Source: Sphingomonas swuensis (GTDB taxonomy: Bacteria > Pseudomonadota > Alphaproteobacteria > Sphingomonadales > Sphingomonadaceae). Taken from it: a stretch of DNA of 64,000 nt. Under the pieces are notes generated by a model. It searched no databases and was not told the origin of the DNA. It saw only the letters and a program-made list of their open reading frames with translations. The stretch covers positions 201,001 to 265,000 of the forward strand of contig NZ_BAABBQ010000001.1 in the NCBI RefSeq assembly GCF_039538045.1, read 5' to 3'. This document shows, piece after piece, positions 47,636 through 58,201 of the stretch (the stretch's first letter is position 1; each line of letters begins with the position of its first letter). A program made the position numbers and the translations under genes.

Positions 47636-47950
47636 ATGGCCTGGTTCCTGCTCATACTCGGCGGCCTGTTCGAGGTCGGCTTCACCACATCGCTGAGGTT
47701 CGTCGACGGCTTCCGCAACCTGCCCTGGACGCTCGCCTTCCTGGTCAGCGTGACGCTGTCGATGGGCCTGCTCGAACGCGCCTCGCGCGACATTCCGATG
47801 GGCACCGCCTACGCCGTGTGGGGCGGAATCGGCGCGATCGGGACGGTGGCGGTCGGCATGCTCTTCTTCGACGAGCCGTCGACCACCATCCGGCTGCTGC
47901 TGATCCTGGTGATCGTCGGCGCGATCGCCGGGCTGAAGCTTACGGCCTGA
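47636..47950 (+). CDS. SMR family transporter (SugE/Gdx-like)
   Basis: 104 residues with four membrane helices and the conserved Glu in LGGLFEVGFTTSLRFVDGF. IPMGTAYAVWGGIGAIGTVAVGMLFFDE is the family signature. The N-terminus and GTAYAVW pattern fit the guanidinium exporter (Gdx/SugE) subgroup better than EmrE, but this was not tested; no guanidine riboswitch was recognised upstream. Its 3' end overlaps the convergent amidase by 11 bases. Confidence 0.85.
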   Translation: MAWFLLILGGLFEVGFTTSLRFVDGFRNLPWTLAFLVSVTLSMGLLERASRDIPMGTAYAVWGGIGAIGTVAVGMLFFDEPSTTIRLLLILVIVGAIAGLKLTA

Positions 47951-49538
47951 CCTGCTGGCGCCCGAGTGCCGGGGCATATTCGGGCGCTTCCTCGATACTC
48001 GGCAGGAAGCGCGGCCGCGGAAGCTCGCCCCGAGCCAGCTCATAGGCATTGCCGAGCGCGAGCAGCCTCGCGTCCGACCAGCGAGGACCAACGAAGCTCA
48101 GTCCCACCGGCAGTCCGCGCAGCAGGCCCATCGGGACGGTCAGGTGCGGATAGCCTGCGACCGCCGCCATCGATCCGACGTTGCCGCCGCCGCTCGACAC
48201 GTCGCGGTTCACGACATCGATCTTCCACGCCGCCTGGTAGGTCGGAAAGACCAGGGCGACCGCCTTGTTCTCGGTCAGCAACCGGTCGAGGTCGGTCGTG
48301 GCGATGCGCAGGCTGTTCGCCCGCGCCTTCCTGTAGGCGGGGTCGTCGACGCCCCTGGTCTTCTCCGCCATCTCGAAGATTTCCTGCCCGAACAGCTGCA
48401 TCTCCGCCGCGGCCTGGGCCTTGTTGAAGGCGATCACCTCGGCCAGCGTTTTCGGGATCGCCGCCGGGCTGCTCGCCAGATAGGCGTTGAGGTCGGTCTT
48501 CAGCTCCGCGACCAGCACCTTGAACTCGTCGTCGCCGAAGTCGCCGGTGGGTTTGAACTCCTTCACTTCGACGACATCCGCCCCCGCACCTTTCAGCGCG
48601 GTGACGGCGGCGTCGAACAGCGCTTCGGTTCCAAAGCCGCCGGCGAAGCGGAGCACGGCGATTCGCTGCCCCTTGAGTGCATCGGGGGAAAGGCCGGCAG
48701 CGAAGTCGGAACGGTGCCCGTCCGCTTGCGCGGTCGCCGGGTCGGCGGGATCGCTTCCCGTGATGACGTTCATCAGCTCGGCCGCCTGCCGCACGGTGCG
48801 GGTCATCGGCCCGGCCGTGTCCTGCGAATGGCTGATCGGCACGATATGCGTGCGGGAGACGAAGCCGAGGGTCGGCTTCAGGCCGACCACCCCGTTGAAG
48901 CTGGCCGGGCAGGCGATCGAGCCGTCGGTCTCGGTCCCGATCGCATAGTCGACATAGCCCGCCGCGACCGCCGCCCCGCTGCCGCTCGAGCTGCCGCAGG
49001 TGTTGCGGTCGAGCGCCCAGGGGTTGCGGGTCTGCCCACCGACCGCGCTCCAGCCTGAGATGGAAGTGGTCGAGCGGATGTTCGCCCACTCGCTGAGGTT
49101 GCTCTTGCCGAGGATCACCGCGCCGGCTTCGCGCAGGCGGGTAATGATCGGCGCATCGCGATTGGTGGTGTTGGCGGCCAGCGCCAGGCTCCCGGCGGTG
49201 GTCGGCATCCCGGCGACCTCGACATTGTCCTTGATGAGGATCGGCCGGCCGCGCATCGGGCCCCTCCCCGGCGGCGCACGGTCGACTCTGGCAGCCTGGT
49301 CGAGCGCGGTGGGATCGAGCGCGATGACTGCCTGAAGTACGCGGTCGTTGGCGGCGATCCAGCCTTGCGCCGAGCGGACGCTTTCCACCGCCGACAAGCT
49401 CTCCAGCCGGGGTGGGCCCGGCGGCGGCGGGGCCGCCATGACCGGCGCCGTGCCGTCCTCGAGATCATCGAAGCCGGGACTGACCGCGATCGTCGTACAG
49501 CCTCCGAGCAGCAGGGCGGCGAGAGGCAGTAGGCGCAT
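47940..49538 (-). CDS. Amidase-signature lipoprotein
   Basis: 532 residues. The start ATG at 49538 gives a lipoprotein signal with LLLGGC. The amidase signature is complete: catalytic Lys in ILIKDNVEVAGMPTTAGS, cis-Ser/Ser in GSSSGSGAAVAAGYVDYAIGTETDGS. Downstream VGLKPTLGFVSR and PHLTVPMG are typical. Exported, membrane-attached amidases of this type occur in sphingomonads and xanthomonads; substrate unknown. Longer in-frame start at 49586 would spoil the signal peptide. Confidence 0.9.
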   Translation of the reverse strand: MRLLPLAALLLGGCTTIAVSPGFDDLEDGTAPVMAAPPPPGPPRLESLSAVESVRSAQGWIAANDRVLQAVIALDPTALDQAARVDRAPPGRGPMRGRPILIKDNVEVAGMPTTAGSLALAANTTNRDAPIITRLREAGAVILGKSNLSEWANIRSTTSISGWSAVGGQTRNPWALDRNTCGSSSGSGAAVAAGYVDYAIGTETDGSIACPASFNGVVGLKPTLGFVSRTHIVPISHSQDTAGPMTRTVRQAAELMNVITGSDPADPATAQADGHRSDFAAGLSPDALKGQRIAVLRFAGGFGTEALFDAAVTALKGAGADVVEVKEFKPTGDFGDDEFKVLVAELKTDLNAYLASSPAAIPKTLAEVIAFNKAQAAAEMQLFGQEIFEMAEKTRGVDDPAYRKARANSLRIATTDLDRLLTENKAVALVFPTYQAAWKIDVVNRDVSSGGGNVGSMAAVAGYPHLTVPMGLLRGLPVGLSFVGPRWSDARLLALGNAYELARGELPRPRFLPSIEEAPEYAPALGRQQVRP

Positions 49539-49658
49539 ACCGTTGGTCAAAGCATCGCTCCCGTTGGTCGAAAGGGCAGGTGGCAAGACATTTCAGGTTC
49601 AGCGCAGGGCGGCAAGCCGCGTGGCTCCTTCTTGTCCTCCCGAGTGTTTGCCAGAACC

Positions 49659-52268
49659 ATGATCCGTCCGCTCCTGCTTTCCTCTGCCGCGATCCTTGCC
49701 GTCCCCGCCCAAGCGCAGGATGCGCCGCCGCCCGTCGCCACGGCTCCGGTGCCACCTCCCGCGGCCCAGACCGTTCCCCCGGTCGCGGCGGAGCCGGTCG
49801 TCTCGACGACCTCGGCGCAACCGGCCGACGCGCAGCCGGCGGAGGGCAGCGAGGAGGAAGAGGAAGCGGTCGACCAGGAGATTACCGTCACGGGGCAGCG
49901 ACCGCGCGGATCGGTGGTCGGCAACATCCCGGCGGAGAATGTCCTCGACAGCCGCGACATCCGGGCGACCGGCGCGACCAGCATTTCGGAACTGCTCGAT
50001 TCGGTTGCGGCGCAGACCGGGAGCGCGCGCGGACGCTCGAGCGGGCCGCCGGTGGTGCTGCTCAACGGCCAGCGCATCTCGGGCTTCCGTGAGCTCCGCG
50101 ACCTCCCCCCCGAGGCGATCCAGCGGATGGAGATCCTGCCCGAGGAAGTCGCGCTCAAGTATGGCTATGCGGCCGACCAGCGGGTGGTGAACATCGTGCT
50201 CCGCCGCCGCTTCAACTCGACGCAGGTCGAGGTCGGCGGCCGGGTTGCGACCGATGGCGGCTATGCGACGGGCCGCGCCGACGTCGGCAAGCTGATGATC
50301 CGCGACAACATGCGGACCTCGGGCAACCTCAGGGTCGAGGGCAACAACCCGCTCTACGAGAGCGAGCGCGACATTGCCCTTCGCGCCGGCGAGACGGTCG
50401 ACAGCCGCCCCTTCCGGACGCTCACCGGCGCCGGGCAGACGGTGCGGCTGTCGGGCACCGTCAGCAGGCCGGTCTCCAAGGTCTTCAGCGGCACGCTGAC
50501 GGGCGAGGCGGAGCGCCGCCGCGGAAGCAGCGGGCTCGGCCTGCTCGACGGCGACTTCCTGTCCCGCCGCACCAACAGCGACACGCTCGGGCTCGGCGGA
50601 TCCTTGAACGGGCAGATCGATCGCTGGCGCCTGTCGGCGACCGCCAACGCCGAGCGGGTGCGGAGCGAAGCCGATACCGAGCTGACCGGCGATCTCAGCC
50701 GCTCGACCCGCCAGTCGCTGGTGCTCGACGGCACCGCCAACGGGCCGCTGCTCACCCTTCCGGCCGGAACCGCCAACGTCACTTTGAAGGTCGGGGCGAG
50801 CGCGCTCGGGATCGACAGCCGAAGCCGCCGCAGCGGTGTGCCGGCCTCGGCCGACCTCAGCCGCCGGATCCTAGAGGGCTCGGCCAACGTCGACCTGCCG
50901 CTCACCGAGCGCGCGTCGTCGATCGGCCGGCTGACTGCCAATGTGAATGGCGGGCTCCGTCGCCTGAGCGACTTCGGGACGCTGTCCTCGCTCGGCGCGG
51001 GGCTCAACTGGTCGCCGGTGCCGCGGCTCAGCTTCCTGACCAGCTGGACCCGGGAGGAGGGCGCGCCCTCGCTCCAGCAGCTCGGCGATCCCCTGCTCGA
51101 GACCAGTGGCGTGCCGTTCTTCGACGCGGTGCGCGGCGAGACGGTGACGGTGACGACCCTTACCGGCGGCAACCGCAACCTCGATTCGGACCGCCGCAAC
51201 GTGTTCAAGGTCGGCGGCAACTGGCAGCCGCTGGAGGATCCCGACCTTCGCCTCCGCGCCGAATATGTCCGGCAGAGCATCGATTCGCCGCAGATCGGCT
51301 TCCCCGCGGTCACCCCGGCGCTGGCGGCAGCCTTCCCCGACCGCTTCGTGCGCGACGGGAGCGGGCGGCTGGTCAGCGTCGACCTTCGTCCGGTCAATGC
51401 CGAACGCTCGCGCCGCCAGACCTTCCGCTGGGGCTTCGACTTCACCAAGTCGCTTCGGACCGAGCGACCGTCGCCGGCGACGATCAACCGGCTGGTCGAC
51501 CGGGCCCGCCAGCAAGGGCTCATTCCTCCCGGCGCGGGACCGCGCGGGGCGGGAGCCACGCCTCCGGCTCCGGGCACTCCCGGCGCAACACCGCCGGCCG
51601 ATGGTCAGCCGCCCGCCGCCACTGCTGACGGAGCGCCGCGCGGCGCGGGCCGCGGCGCCGGTGGCGGTGGAGGTGGTGGCGGCGGCTTCCGGTTCGGCGG
51701 TGGCGGCGGCGGGGGCGGCGGGCCGTTCGGCGGCGGCGGCCGCGGCGGGCGCCTGACCCTGTCGGCGACCCACACGGTGACGCTTGCCGACGAGCTCGTG
51801 ATCGGGCCGGGTCTTCCGGTGCTCGACTATCTCGATGGCGAGGCGAGCGGCGCGACCGGCGGGCGGGCGCGCCACCAGGTCGAGGTCGAGGGCGGCTACT
51901 ACAACAACGGGCTCGGCCTTCGCCTGTCGGCCGACTGGCGCAGCGCGACCAGGGTATTCAGCGCCGGCGACGACCTGCGCTTCTCGCCCTACGCGACCTT
52001 CGACCTCCGGCTGTTCGCCAATCTCGGCGAGCGCCTGGACCTCGTCACCAAGGCGCCCTTCTTCCGCGGCAGCTCGGTCCGGCTGGAGATCAACAACATC
52101 TTCAATGCCCGGCCGCAGGTCGACGGCATCGGGACGATCCCCTTCGCCTATCAGGCGGACCGGCTTGAGCCGATCGGGCGGACCGTGGGGATCAGCTTCC
52201 GCAAGCTGTTCATCCCGCTTCGCTTCGTCCGCCGCGCCGGCCAGCAGGGGCAGGCCGGCAACCGCTAG
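49659..52268 (+). CDS. TonB-dependent receptor with Pro/Gly-rich barrel insert
   Basis: 869 residues. Signal peptide ends VPAQAQ; a Pro/Ala/Glu-rich linker precedes the TonB-box-like DQEITVTGQRPRG. The plug has ELLDSVAAQTG, VVLLNGQRISG and MEILPEEVALKYGYAADQRVVNI. In the barrel, residues about 625-698 form a low-complexity insert, first Pro/Ala/Gly and then poly-Gly with RF/PFGGGG, before strands resume at LTLSATHTV. The protein ends with IPLRFVRRAGQQGQAGNR, beyond the final strand. Substrate unknown. ATG at 49659 is preferred over 49632 because of the signal peptide. Confidence 0.9.
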   Translation: MIRPLLLSSAAILAVPAQAQDAPPPVATAPVPPPAAQTVPPVAAEPVVSTTSAQPADAQPAEGSEEEEEAVDQEITVTGQRPRGSVVGNIPAENVLDSRDIRATGATSISELLDSVAAQTGSARGRSSGPPVVLLNGQRISGFRELRDLPPEAIQRMEILPEEVALKYGYAADQRVVNIVLRRRFNSTQVEVGGRVATDGGYATGRADVGKLMIRDNMRTSGNLRVEGNNPLYESERDIALRAGETVDSRPFRTLTGAGQTVRLSGTVSRPVSKVFSGTLTGEAERRRGSSGLGLLDGDFLSRRTNSDTLGLGGSLNGQIDRWRLSATANAERVRSEADTELTGDLSRSTRQSLVLDGTANGPLLTLPAGTANVTLKVGASALGIDSRSRRSGVPASADLSRRILEGSANVDLPLTERASSIGRLTANVNGGLRRLSDFGTLSSLGAGLNWSPVPRLSFLTSWTREEGAPSLQQLGDPLLETSGVPFFDAVRGETVTVTTLTGGNRNLDSDRRNVFKVGGNWQPLEDPDLRLRAEYVRQSIDSPQIGFPAVTPALAAAFPDRFVRDGSGRLVSVDLRPVNAERSRRQTFRWGFDFTKSLRTERPSPATINRLVDRARQQGLIPPGAGPRGAGATPPAPGTPGATPPADGQPPAATADGAPRGAGRGAGGGGGGGGGFRFGGGGGGGGGPFGGGGRGGRLTLSATHTVTLADELVIGPGLPVLDYLDGEASGATGGRARHQVEVEGGYYNNGLGLRLSADWRSATRVFSAGDDLRFSPYATFDLRLFANLGERLDLVTKAPFFRGSSVRLEINNIFNARPQVDGIGTIPFAYQADRLEPIGRTVGISFRKLFIPLRFVRRAGQQGQAGNR

Positions 52269-52272
52269 ACAT

Positions 52273-52311
52273 AAAAAGACCCGCGGAGGCCGGAGCTTCC
52301 GCGGGTCTTTT
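52273..52311. terminator. Bidirectional intrinsic terminator
   Basis: AAAAGACCCGCGGA (52274-52287) and TCCGCGGGTCTTTT (52298-52311) are perfect 14-base arms with A and T runs outside, between the convergent receptor and pyrophosphatase genes. Works on both strands. Confidence 0.92.
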
Positions 52312-52325
52312 CGTCCGGTCTGGCC

Positions 52326-52862
52326 TCAGAAGCCTTCGCGCTTGGCCCGCTCGAGCCCGTCGACGATCACCTTCATCGCGTCCTCGCGTCCGCCCCAATG
52401 GCCCACCCGGGTCCACTTTTCGGGCTCGAGGTCCTTATAGTGGGTGAAGAAGTGGGCGATCTGGTCGAGCACGATCGGCGGCAGGTGATCGCCCTCGCTG
52501 ATGTCGGTGTAGTAGGGCGAGGTCTTGACCTCGGGCACCGCCAGCAACTTCTCGTCGCCGCCGGCCTCGTCCTCGAGGAAAAGGACCGCGATCGGCCGCG
52601 CGCGGACGACGCAGCCGGGCATGAACGGCCAGCGGCTCATCACCAGGCAGTCGAGCGGATCGCCATCCTCGCCCAGCGTGTGGGGCACGAAGCCGTAGTT
52701 CGCCGGGTAGCGCATCGCGGTGTGCAGGATGCGGTCGACGAAGATCGCGCCCGACGTCTTGTCGAGCTCATACTTCACCGGTTCGCCGCCGATCGGCACT
52801 TCGATCACGACGTTGATGGACTCGGGCGGGTTGGTCCCCGCCGGCACGAGATCTAGGTTCAC
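52326..52862 (-). CDS. ppa: Inorganic pyrophosphatase
   Basis: Family I soluble pyrophosphatase, 178 residues. Starts VNLDLVPAGTNPPESINVVIEVP and has KYELDKTSG, DGDPLDCLVM (metal-binding Asp cluster) and KDLEPEKWTRVGHWG. Start is GTG at 52862, which overlaps the M61 peptidase stop by four bases (GTGA), indicating coupled translation of two otherwise unrelated enzymes. Confidence 0.96.
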   Translation of the reverse strand: MNLDLVPAGTNPPESINVVIEVPIGGEPVKYELDKTSGAIFVDRILHTAMRYPANYGFVPHTLGEDGDPLDCLVMSRWPFMPGCVVRARPIAVLFLEDEAGGDEKLLAVPEVKTSPYYTDISEGDHLPPIVLDQIAHFFTHYKDLEPEKWTRVGHWGGREDAMKVIVDGLERAKREGF

Positions 52863-54772
52863 TTTGGCTCCAGAAGGATATCGAGTGCGCCCTTGGTCTT
52901 TCCGACCTTGGTAAAGCGCGGATAACGCAGGCCGTCCGCATAAGGGATCGCAACCGTGCGAACGGCATTGCCGCGCTTGTAGGTCAGCCGGATAGGCGCG
53001 GTAGTGCCCTTGGCATCGCGAATGACGTTGCGCAAGGCGTCGTCCGAATAGGCGCGCTCTCCGATCGCCACCAGTTCGTCGCCCGTGCGAAGCGCTGCGG
53101 CAAAGGCCGGGCTGCCCCATTTCACCCCGGTCAGCTTGCCGCCCTTGGCCGTGAAGCCGAGCGAGTAGCTTAGGTCGACATTGCCGCCGAGCGCCTCGCG
53201 CGCCTTCCAGGCCGAGGTCGGCTCGTCGGTGTAGGTGAGCTGGTAGCCCGAGCGGGTGAAGCCTTCGAGCGGCGCCCGTGGACGGACCTGATCGACCCGC
53301 TCGTGGAGGAAGGTCGTCCAGTCGTAGGGATGGATGCGGTTGAGCGTCGCGATGACATCCTCGCGGGTGTAGGTGACCGTGCCCCAGTCGCCGTCGCGGA
53401 TGCCGAAGAAGGCCTTGGCGAAATCGTCCATGCCACGCCGGTTCTTGGTCCCGCTGCGGATGATCGCATCGGCCTCGAGCCAGATCAGCATGCCCTCGTT
53501 GTAGTAATCCTCGGAGCGCTGATAGCTGCCCCAGGGTTCGGGCGCGCGGTTCTGGATGATCGGATCGTTGGTGGTGTCGAGCAGCGGGCGCCAGGCCTTT
53601 CCGGGCTGGGTGTCGAGCCCGGCCGCGGTCATCGCGAGCCGGTCGAGGATGTCCTGCTTCGAGGTCATCCCGCCGCGCGCCTCGAGAACCGTGCCCCAGA
53701 ATTGCGTCTGACCCTCGTAGACCCACAGCAGGCTGTTGCGCATCGGGGTCTGGTAGTCGGGCGTGAACAGGTCCGCACCGCGGCGGAACTTGCCGTCCCA
53801 ACTGTGCACGAACTCGTGCGGGAAGACGTTCCGGTCGTACATCCGCTTGTCGTACTCGGTGTAGTAGCCGAGCGAGGAGTCGATCTCGGTCGAACGGTGA
53901 TGCTCGAGGCCGATGCCGCCGAGTTCGTCGGTCACCGCGTTGAGGAAGTCGTAGTGGTCGTAGTGGCGGGCTCCGAACAGCTTGATCGCCTGGTCGACCA
54001 TCCCGCGGTGCTTGGCGAGCACGTTGGCCGGGATCTTCAGCTCCTCGGGCGCGTCGGCGACGCTGTTGAGCGTCACGCCATGGCCGAGGTCGTCCTTGCG
54101 GAAGTAGCGGCCGGCAAAGACCGGCGAATCGACCAGAGTCTCGTAGGAGACGGTGCCGTAGCGGATGCGGTTGCCGCTACCAGCGGCGGCACCGTTCGGG
54201 CGCAGCGCCGTCGCCGCCTGCCAGCCGGTGGGAAGGACCAGGGTCGCCTCGACCGGAATCCGCCGGGTGTAATAGCCCGCCGGATAGAGCGAGACATTTT
54301 CCCACTGCACGTTGGTGATCGACGGAGTCATCACGATCCGGCCCTGGTTGGGCTGGGTCGGGGACACGAACTGGAAGCGGGCCTCGATCGCGCGGGTGCC
54401 GGCGGGGACGTTGACGCGGTAGCCGCTGGTCTCGACCGTGTCGCGGACCCAGGGGAGGATCGCGCCCTCGGCGGTGCGAATCTCGAGACCGGCAAGCTTG
54501 TCGGGCTTCTGATCGGGGCCATGGGCACCGGGAAGCCAGCGCGGGAGCAGCAGGACGAGGTCGCCCGCGGCCGCCACCGGGATGAGCTGGCGGACCTTCA
54601 TGATCGCCCGGTCGCTGTCCGTGACGTCGACCTCGAGCTGCATCGTCCCGGGATAGGGAACGTCGCGGGCCGCGGGCACGCTGTAGACGGGAGGGATGGC
54701 CAGTGGAGCGCTGTTCTGCGCGAAGGCGGCGGTGGAAGCGGCCAGTGCCGCGAGCAGGACCAAGTTACGCAT
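52859..54772 (-). CDS. M61 family glycyl aminopeptidase with PDZ domain
   Basis: 637 residues with a signal peptide (ending STAAFAQ). The thermolysin-like site is HEFVHSWDGK with His319, Glu320 and His323; the third ligand lies in LLWVYEGQTQFWG. The N-terminal beta domain contains PRWLPGAHGP. The C-terminal 100 residues form a PDZ domain (SLGFTAKGGKLTGVKWGSPAFAAALRTGDELVAI). Periplasmic enzyme. Its start is 53 bases from the divergent hisS. Confidence 0.92.
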   Translation of the reverse strand: MRNLVLLAALAASTAAFAQNSAPLAIPPVYSVPAARDVPYPGTMQLEVDVTDSDRAIMKVRQLIPVAAAGDLVLLLPRWLPGAHGPDQKPDKLAGLEIRTAEGAILPWVRDTVETSGYRVNVPAGTRAIEARFQFVSPTQPNQGRIVMTPSITNVQWENVSLYPAGYYTRRIPVEATLVLPTGWQAATALRPNGAAAGSGNRIRYGTVSYETLVDSPVFAGRYFRKDDLGHGVTLNSVADAPEELKIPANVLAKHRGMVDQAIKLFGARHYDHYDFLNAVTDELGGIGLEHHRSTEIDSSLGYYTEYDKRMYDRNVFPHEFVHSWDGKFRRGADLFTPDYQTPMRNSLLWVYEGQTQFWGTVLEARGGMTSKQDILDRLAMTAAGLDTQPGKAWRPLLDTTNDPIIQNRAPEPWGSYQRSEDYYNEGMLIWLEADAIIRSGTKNRRGMDDFAKAFFGIRDGDWGTVTYTREDVIATLNRIHPYDWTTFLHERVDQVRPRAPLEGFTRSGYQLTYTDEPTSAWKAREALGGNVDLSYSLGFTAKGGKLTGVKWGSPAFAAALRTGDELVAIGERAYSDDALRNVIRDAKGTTAPIRLTYKRGNAVRTVAIPYADGLRYPRFTKVGKTKGALDILLEPK

Positions 54773-54791
54773 GGCATCCGCCTAGCCATCG

Positions 54792-54817
54792 GCGCCGCCA
54801 CCCGCTAGTGGCGGCGC
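54792..54817. promoter_or_regulatory. Perfect inverted repeat between M61 peptidase and hisS
   Basis: GCGCCGCCAC (54792-54801) and GTGGCGGCGC (54808-54817), loop CCGCTA. It ends 8 bases before the hisS ATG, where a ribosome site is expected and none is obvious. Either an operator in the divergent promoter or an RNA hairpin acting on hisS translation. Confidence 0.45.
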
Positions 54818-54825
54818 GCAGATAA

Positions 54826-56069
54826 ATGGCTCAGATTTCCACTCCCCAACCGATCCGCGGCATGCAGTCGCTCCTTGGCGAAGAGGCCGACCGCTTCGCG
54901 CATGTCGTCGCGACCTTCGATCGCGTCCGGCGCCTGTTCGGATTCAAGCGGGTCGAACTGCCGGTGCTCGAGCCGACTGCGGTCTTCGCCCGCTCGCTCG
55001 GCGAGACGACCGATGTCGTCTCCAAGGAGATGTATTCGTTCGAGGATCGCTCGGGCGACAGCGTCACCCTCCGCCCCGAGTTCACCGCTGGGATCGCCCG
55101 GGCTTTCCTGACCGAGGGCTGGCAGCAGTTCACGCCCCTGAAGGTCGCGACCCACGGTCCGGCCTTCCGCTACGAGCGGCCGCAGAAGGGCCGCTTCCGC
55201 CAATTCCACCAGCTCGACGCCGAGATCCTCGGCGCCGGCGAGCCACAGGCCGATGTCGAGGTGCTCTGCTTCGCCGACCAGCTGCTGCGCGAGCTTGGGC
55301 TCGGCGACACGGTGGTGTGCAAGCTCAACACGCTCGGCGATCCGGCGACCCGCTCGGCCTGGCGCGACGCGCTTCATGGCCACTTCGCCGCGCACCGTGC
55401 CGACCTCAGCGAAGACAGCCGCGACCGGCTCGACCGCAACCCGGTCCGGATTCTGGACAGCAAGGCGCACCAGGACTGGCCGATCGTCGATTCGGCGCCG
55501 GTCATCGACGACTATCTGACGAGCGAGGCGAGCGACTTCTTCGCCGCGGTGACCTCGGGCCTCGATGCCGCCGGCGTGCGCTGGGAACGGGCGCCGCGAC
55601 TGGTGCGCGGGCTCGATTACTATCGCCACACGGCGTTCGAGTTCGTCACCGACGCGCTCGGCGCGCAGGGCACGGTGCTCGCGGGTGGGCGCTACGACGG
55701 GCTGATCGAGGCGCTCGGCGGCCCGCACACGCCGGCGATCGGCTGGGCCGCCGGCATCGAGCGGCTAAGCATGATGATCGACGCGCCGGCCGTGGAAGCG
55801 CCGCTGGCGGTCATCGTGCCGATGGGGACGGCGGCCGAGCAGGCCGGAGTGCGCATCCTGGCCGAGCTTCGCCGCTCGGGCATCACCGCCGACATGGGTC
55901 TGCGCGGCAACATGAAGAAGCGCATGGCGCGCGCTGCTTCGTCGGGCGCCGCCCACGTCATCATCCTCGGGGAGACCGAGGTCGAGAGCGGGACCGCGCA
56001 GGTGAAGGACCTCGCCACGGGCGAGCAGCGCGCGGTTGCCTTCGACATGCTTCACGCGGCGCTTAGCGC

Positions 56070-56073
<4 letters not shown>
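54826..56073 (+). CDS. hisS: Histidyl-tRNA synthetase
   Basis: Class II synthetase, 415 residues. Begins with [17 protein letters not shown]; motif 1, motif 2 ([16 protein letters not shown]), the histidine-specific [15 protein letters not shown], motif 3 GWAAGIERL, and a C-terminal anticodon-binding domain ([18 protein letters not shown]). The ATG at 54826 has no clear ribosome site and follows a stable hairpin. First gene of a hisS-prfA-prmC operon. Confidence 0.96.
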
Positions 56074-57145
<1,072 letters not shown>

Positions 57146-57149
<4 letters not shown>

Positions 57150-57976
57150 AGCCCGTCGAGCGCGCGCTGCACGAGGCGGTCCGCCGGCTGCCCTCCTGCA
57201 CCGACACGCCGCGGCTCGATGCCGAACTGCTGATGGCGCATGCGCTCGGGATCGAGCGCGACCGCCTGATCCTGTCGCCGCCCGAGGGGCCGGTCCCCGA
57301 AAGCTTCGCCGACTATCTCGACCGGCGCTGCGCAGGGGAGCCGGTCGCCTACATCGTCGGTCGTCGCGCCTTCTGGAACATCGAGCTGGAGGTCGGGCCA
57401 GGCGCGCTCATCCCGAGGCCCGACAGCGAAACCCTCATCTCCGCCGCGATCGAGCATTTCGCCGGGAGCTACGGTCCCGAGCGTATCCTCGACCTCGGCA
57501 CCGGTCCCGGGACGCTGCTGCTAGCCGCGCTCGACCAATGGCCGCGCGCGACCGGGGTCGGGATCGACCGAAGCGCCGAGGCCCTCGCCTATGCCCGCCG
57601 CAACTCCGACCGGCTGGGGCTTTCCCCGCGGGCGCACTTCCGCCGCGGCAACTGGGCGGACGGCGTGACCGAGCGCTTCGACCTGCTGCTTTGCAACCCG
57701 CCTTACGTCGCCGCCGATGCCGAGCTCGGGCCGGGCGTCGCCGAGCACGAGCCGGCGGAGGCCCTGTTCGCGGGTCCCGACGGCCTCGACGACTATCGCC
57801 GGCTGGCTCCCGAGATCGGCCGCCTGCTCGCGCCGGGCGGGTTCGCGGCGATCGAGATCGGCTTCGACCAGCGCGACAGTGCCGCCGCGTTGTTCGCCTC
57901 GCACGGCCTGATCCCGACGCTGGTCCGCGACCTTGGCGGGCGGCCCAGGGTCCTCACCATAGCGGCCCCACAATAA
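57146..57976 (+). CDS. prmC: Release factor glutamine methyltransferase
   Basis: 276 residues. Methylates the GGQ glutamine of release factors. N-terminal helical substrate-binding domain, then PLEYIVGRR-like [15 protein letters not shown] motif [14 protein letters not shown] and the NPPY motif ([11 protein letters not shown]). Start is GTG overlapping the prfA stop (GTGA), the standard prfA-prmC arrangement. Confidence 0.95.
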
Positions 57977-58201
57977 GGGCTTGGAAAAGGCGGCGGCGAC
58001 CGCTACATCTCTTGTCAGCACCGGTCCGCTTCGTGGAGCCGACCGAGGCGACCCCCGACGAAATCGCCTGGCCTGCGCCGACCTTCGGCGCGACACCGAC
58101 GACAGAGGGGCTCCGGACAGCGAAAGGGTCGCCGTCCGGCACACCAGTTCATGCGCTTCGAGGATATTTTCGGCGCTAGTGGTCAAGGAACTCAACGCTT
58201 G
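57977..58201 (+). other. Intergenic leader before DUF4167 gene
   Basis: 225 bases with no supported gene. An in-frame ATG at 58151 (MRFEDIF) could extend the DUF4167 protein by 17 residues, but family members start MNNRQ. No terminator for the hisS operon is visible. Confidence 0.4.
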
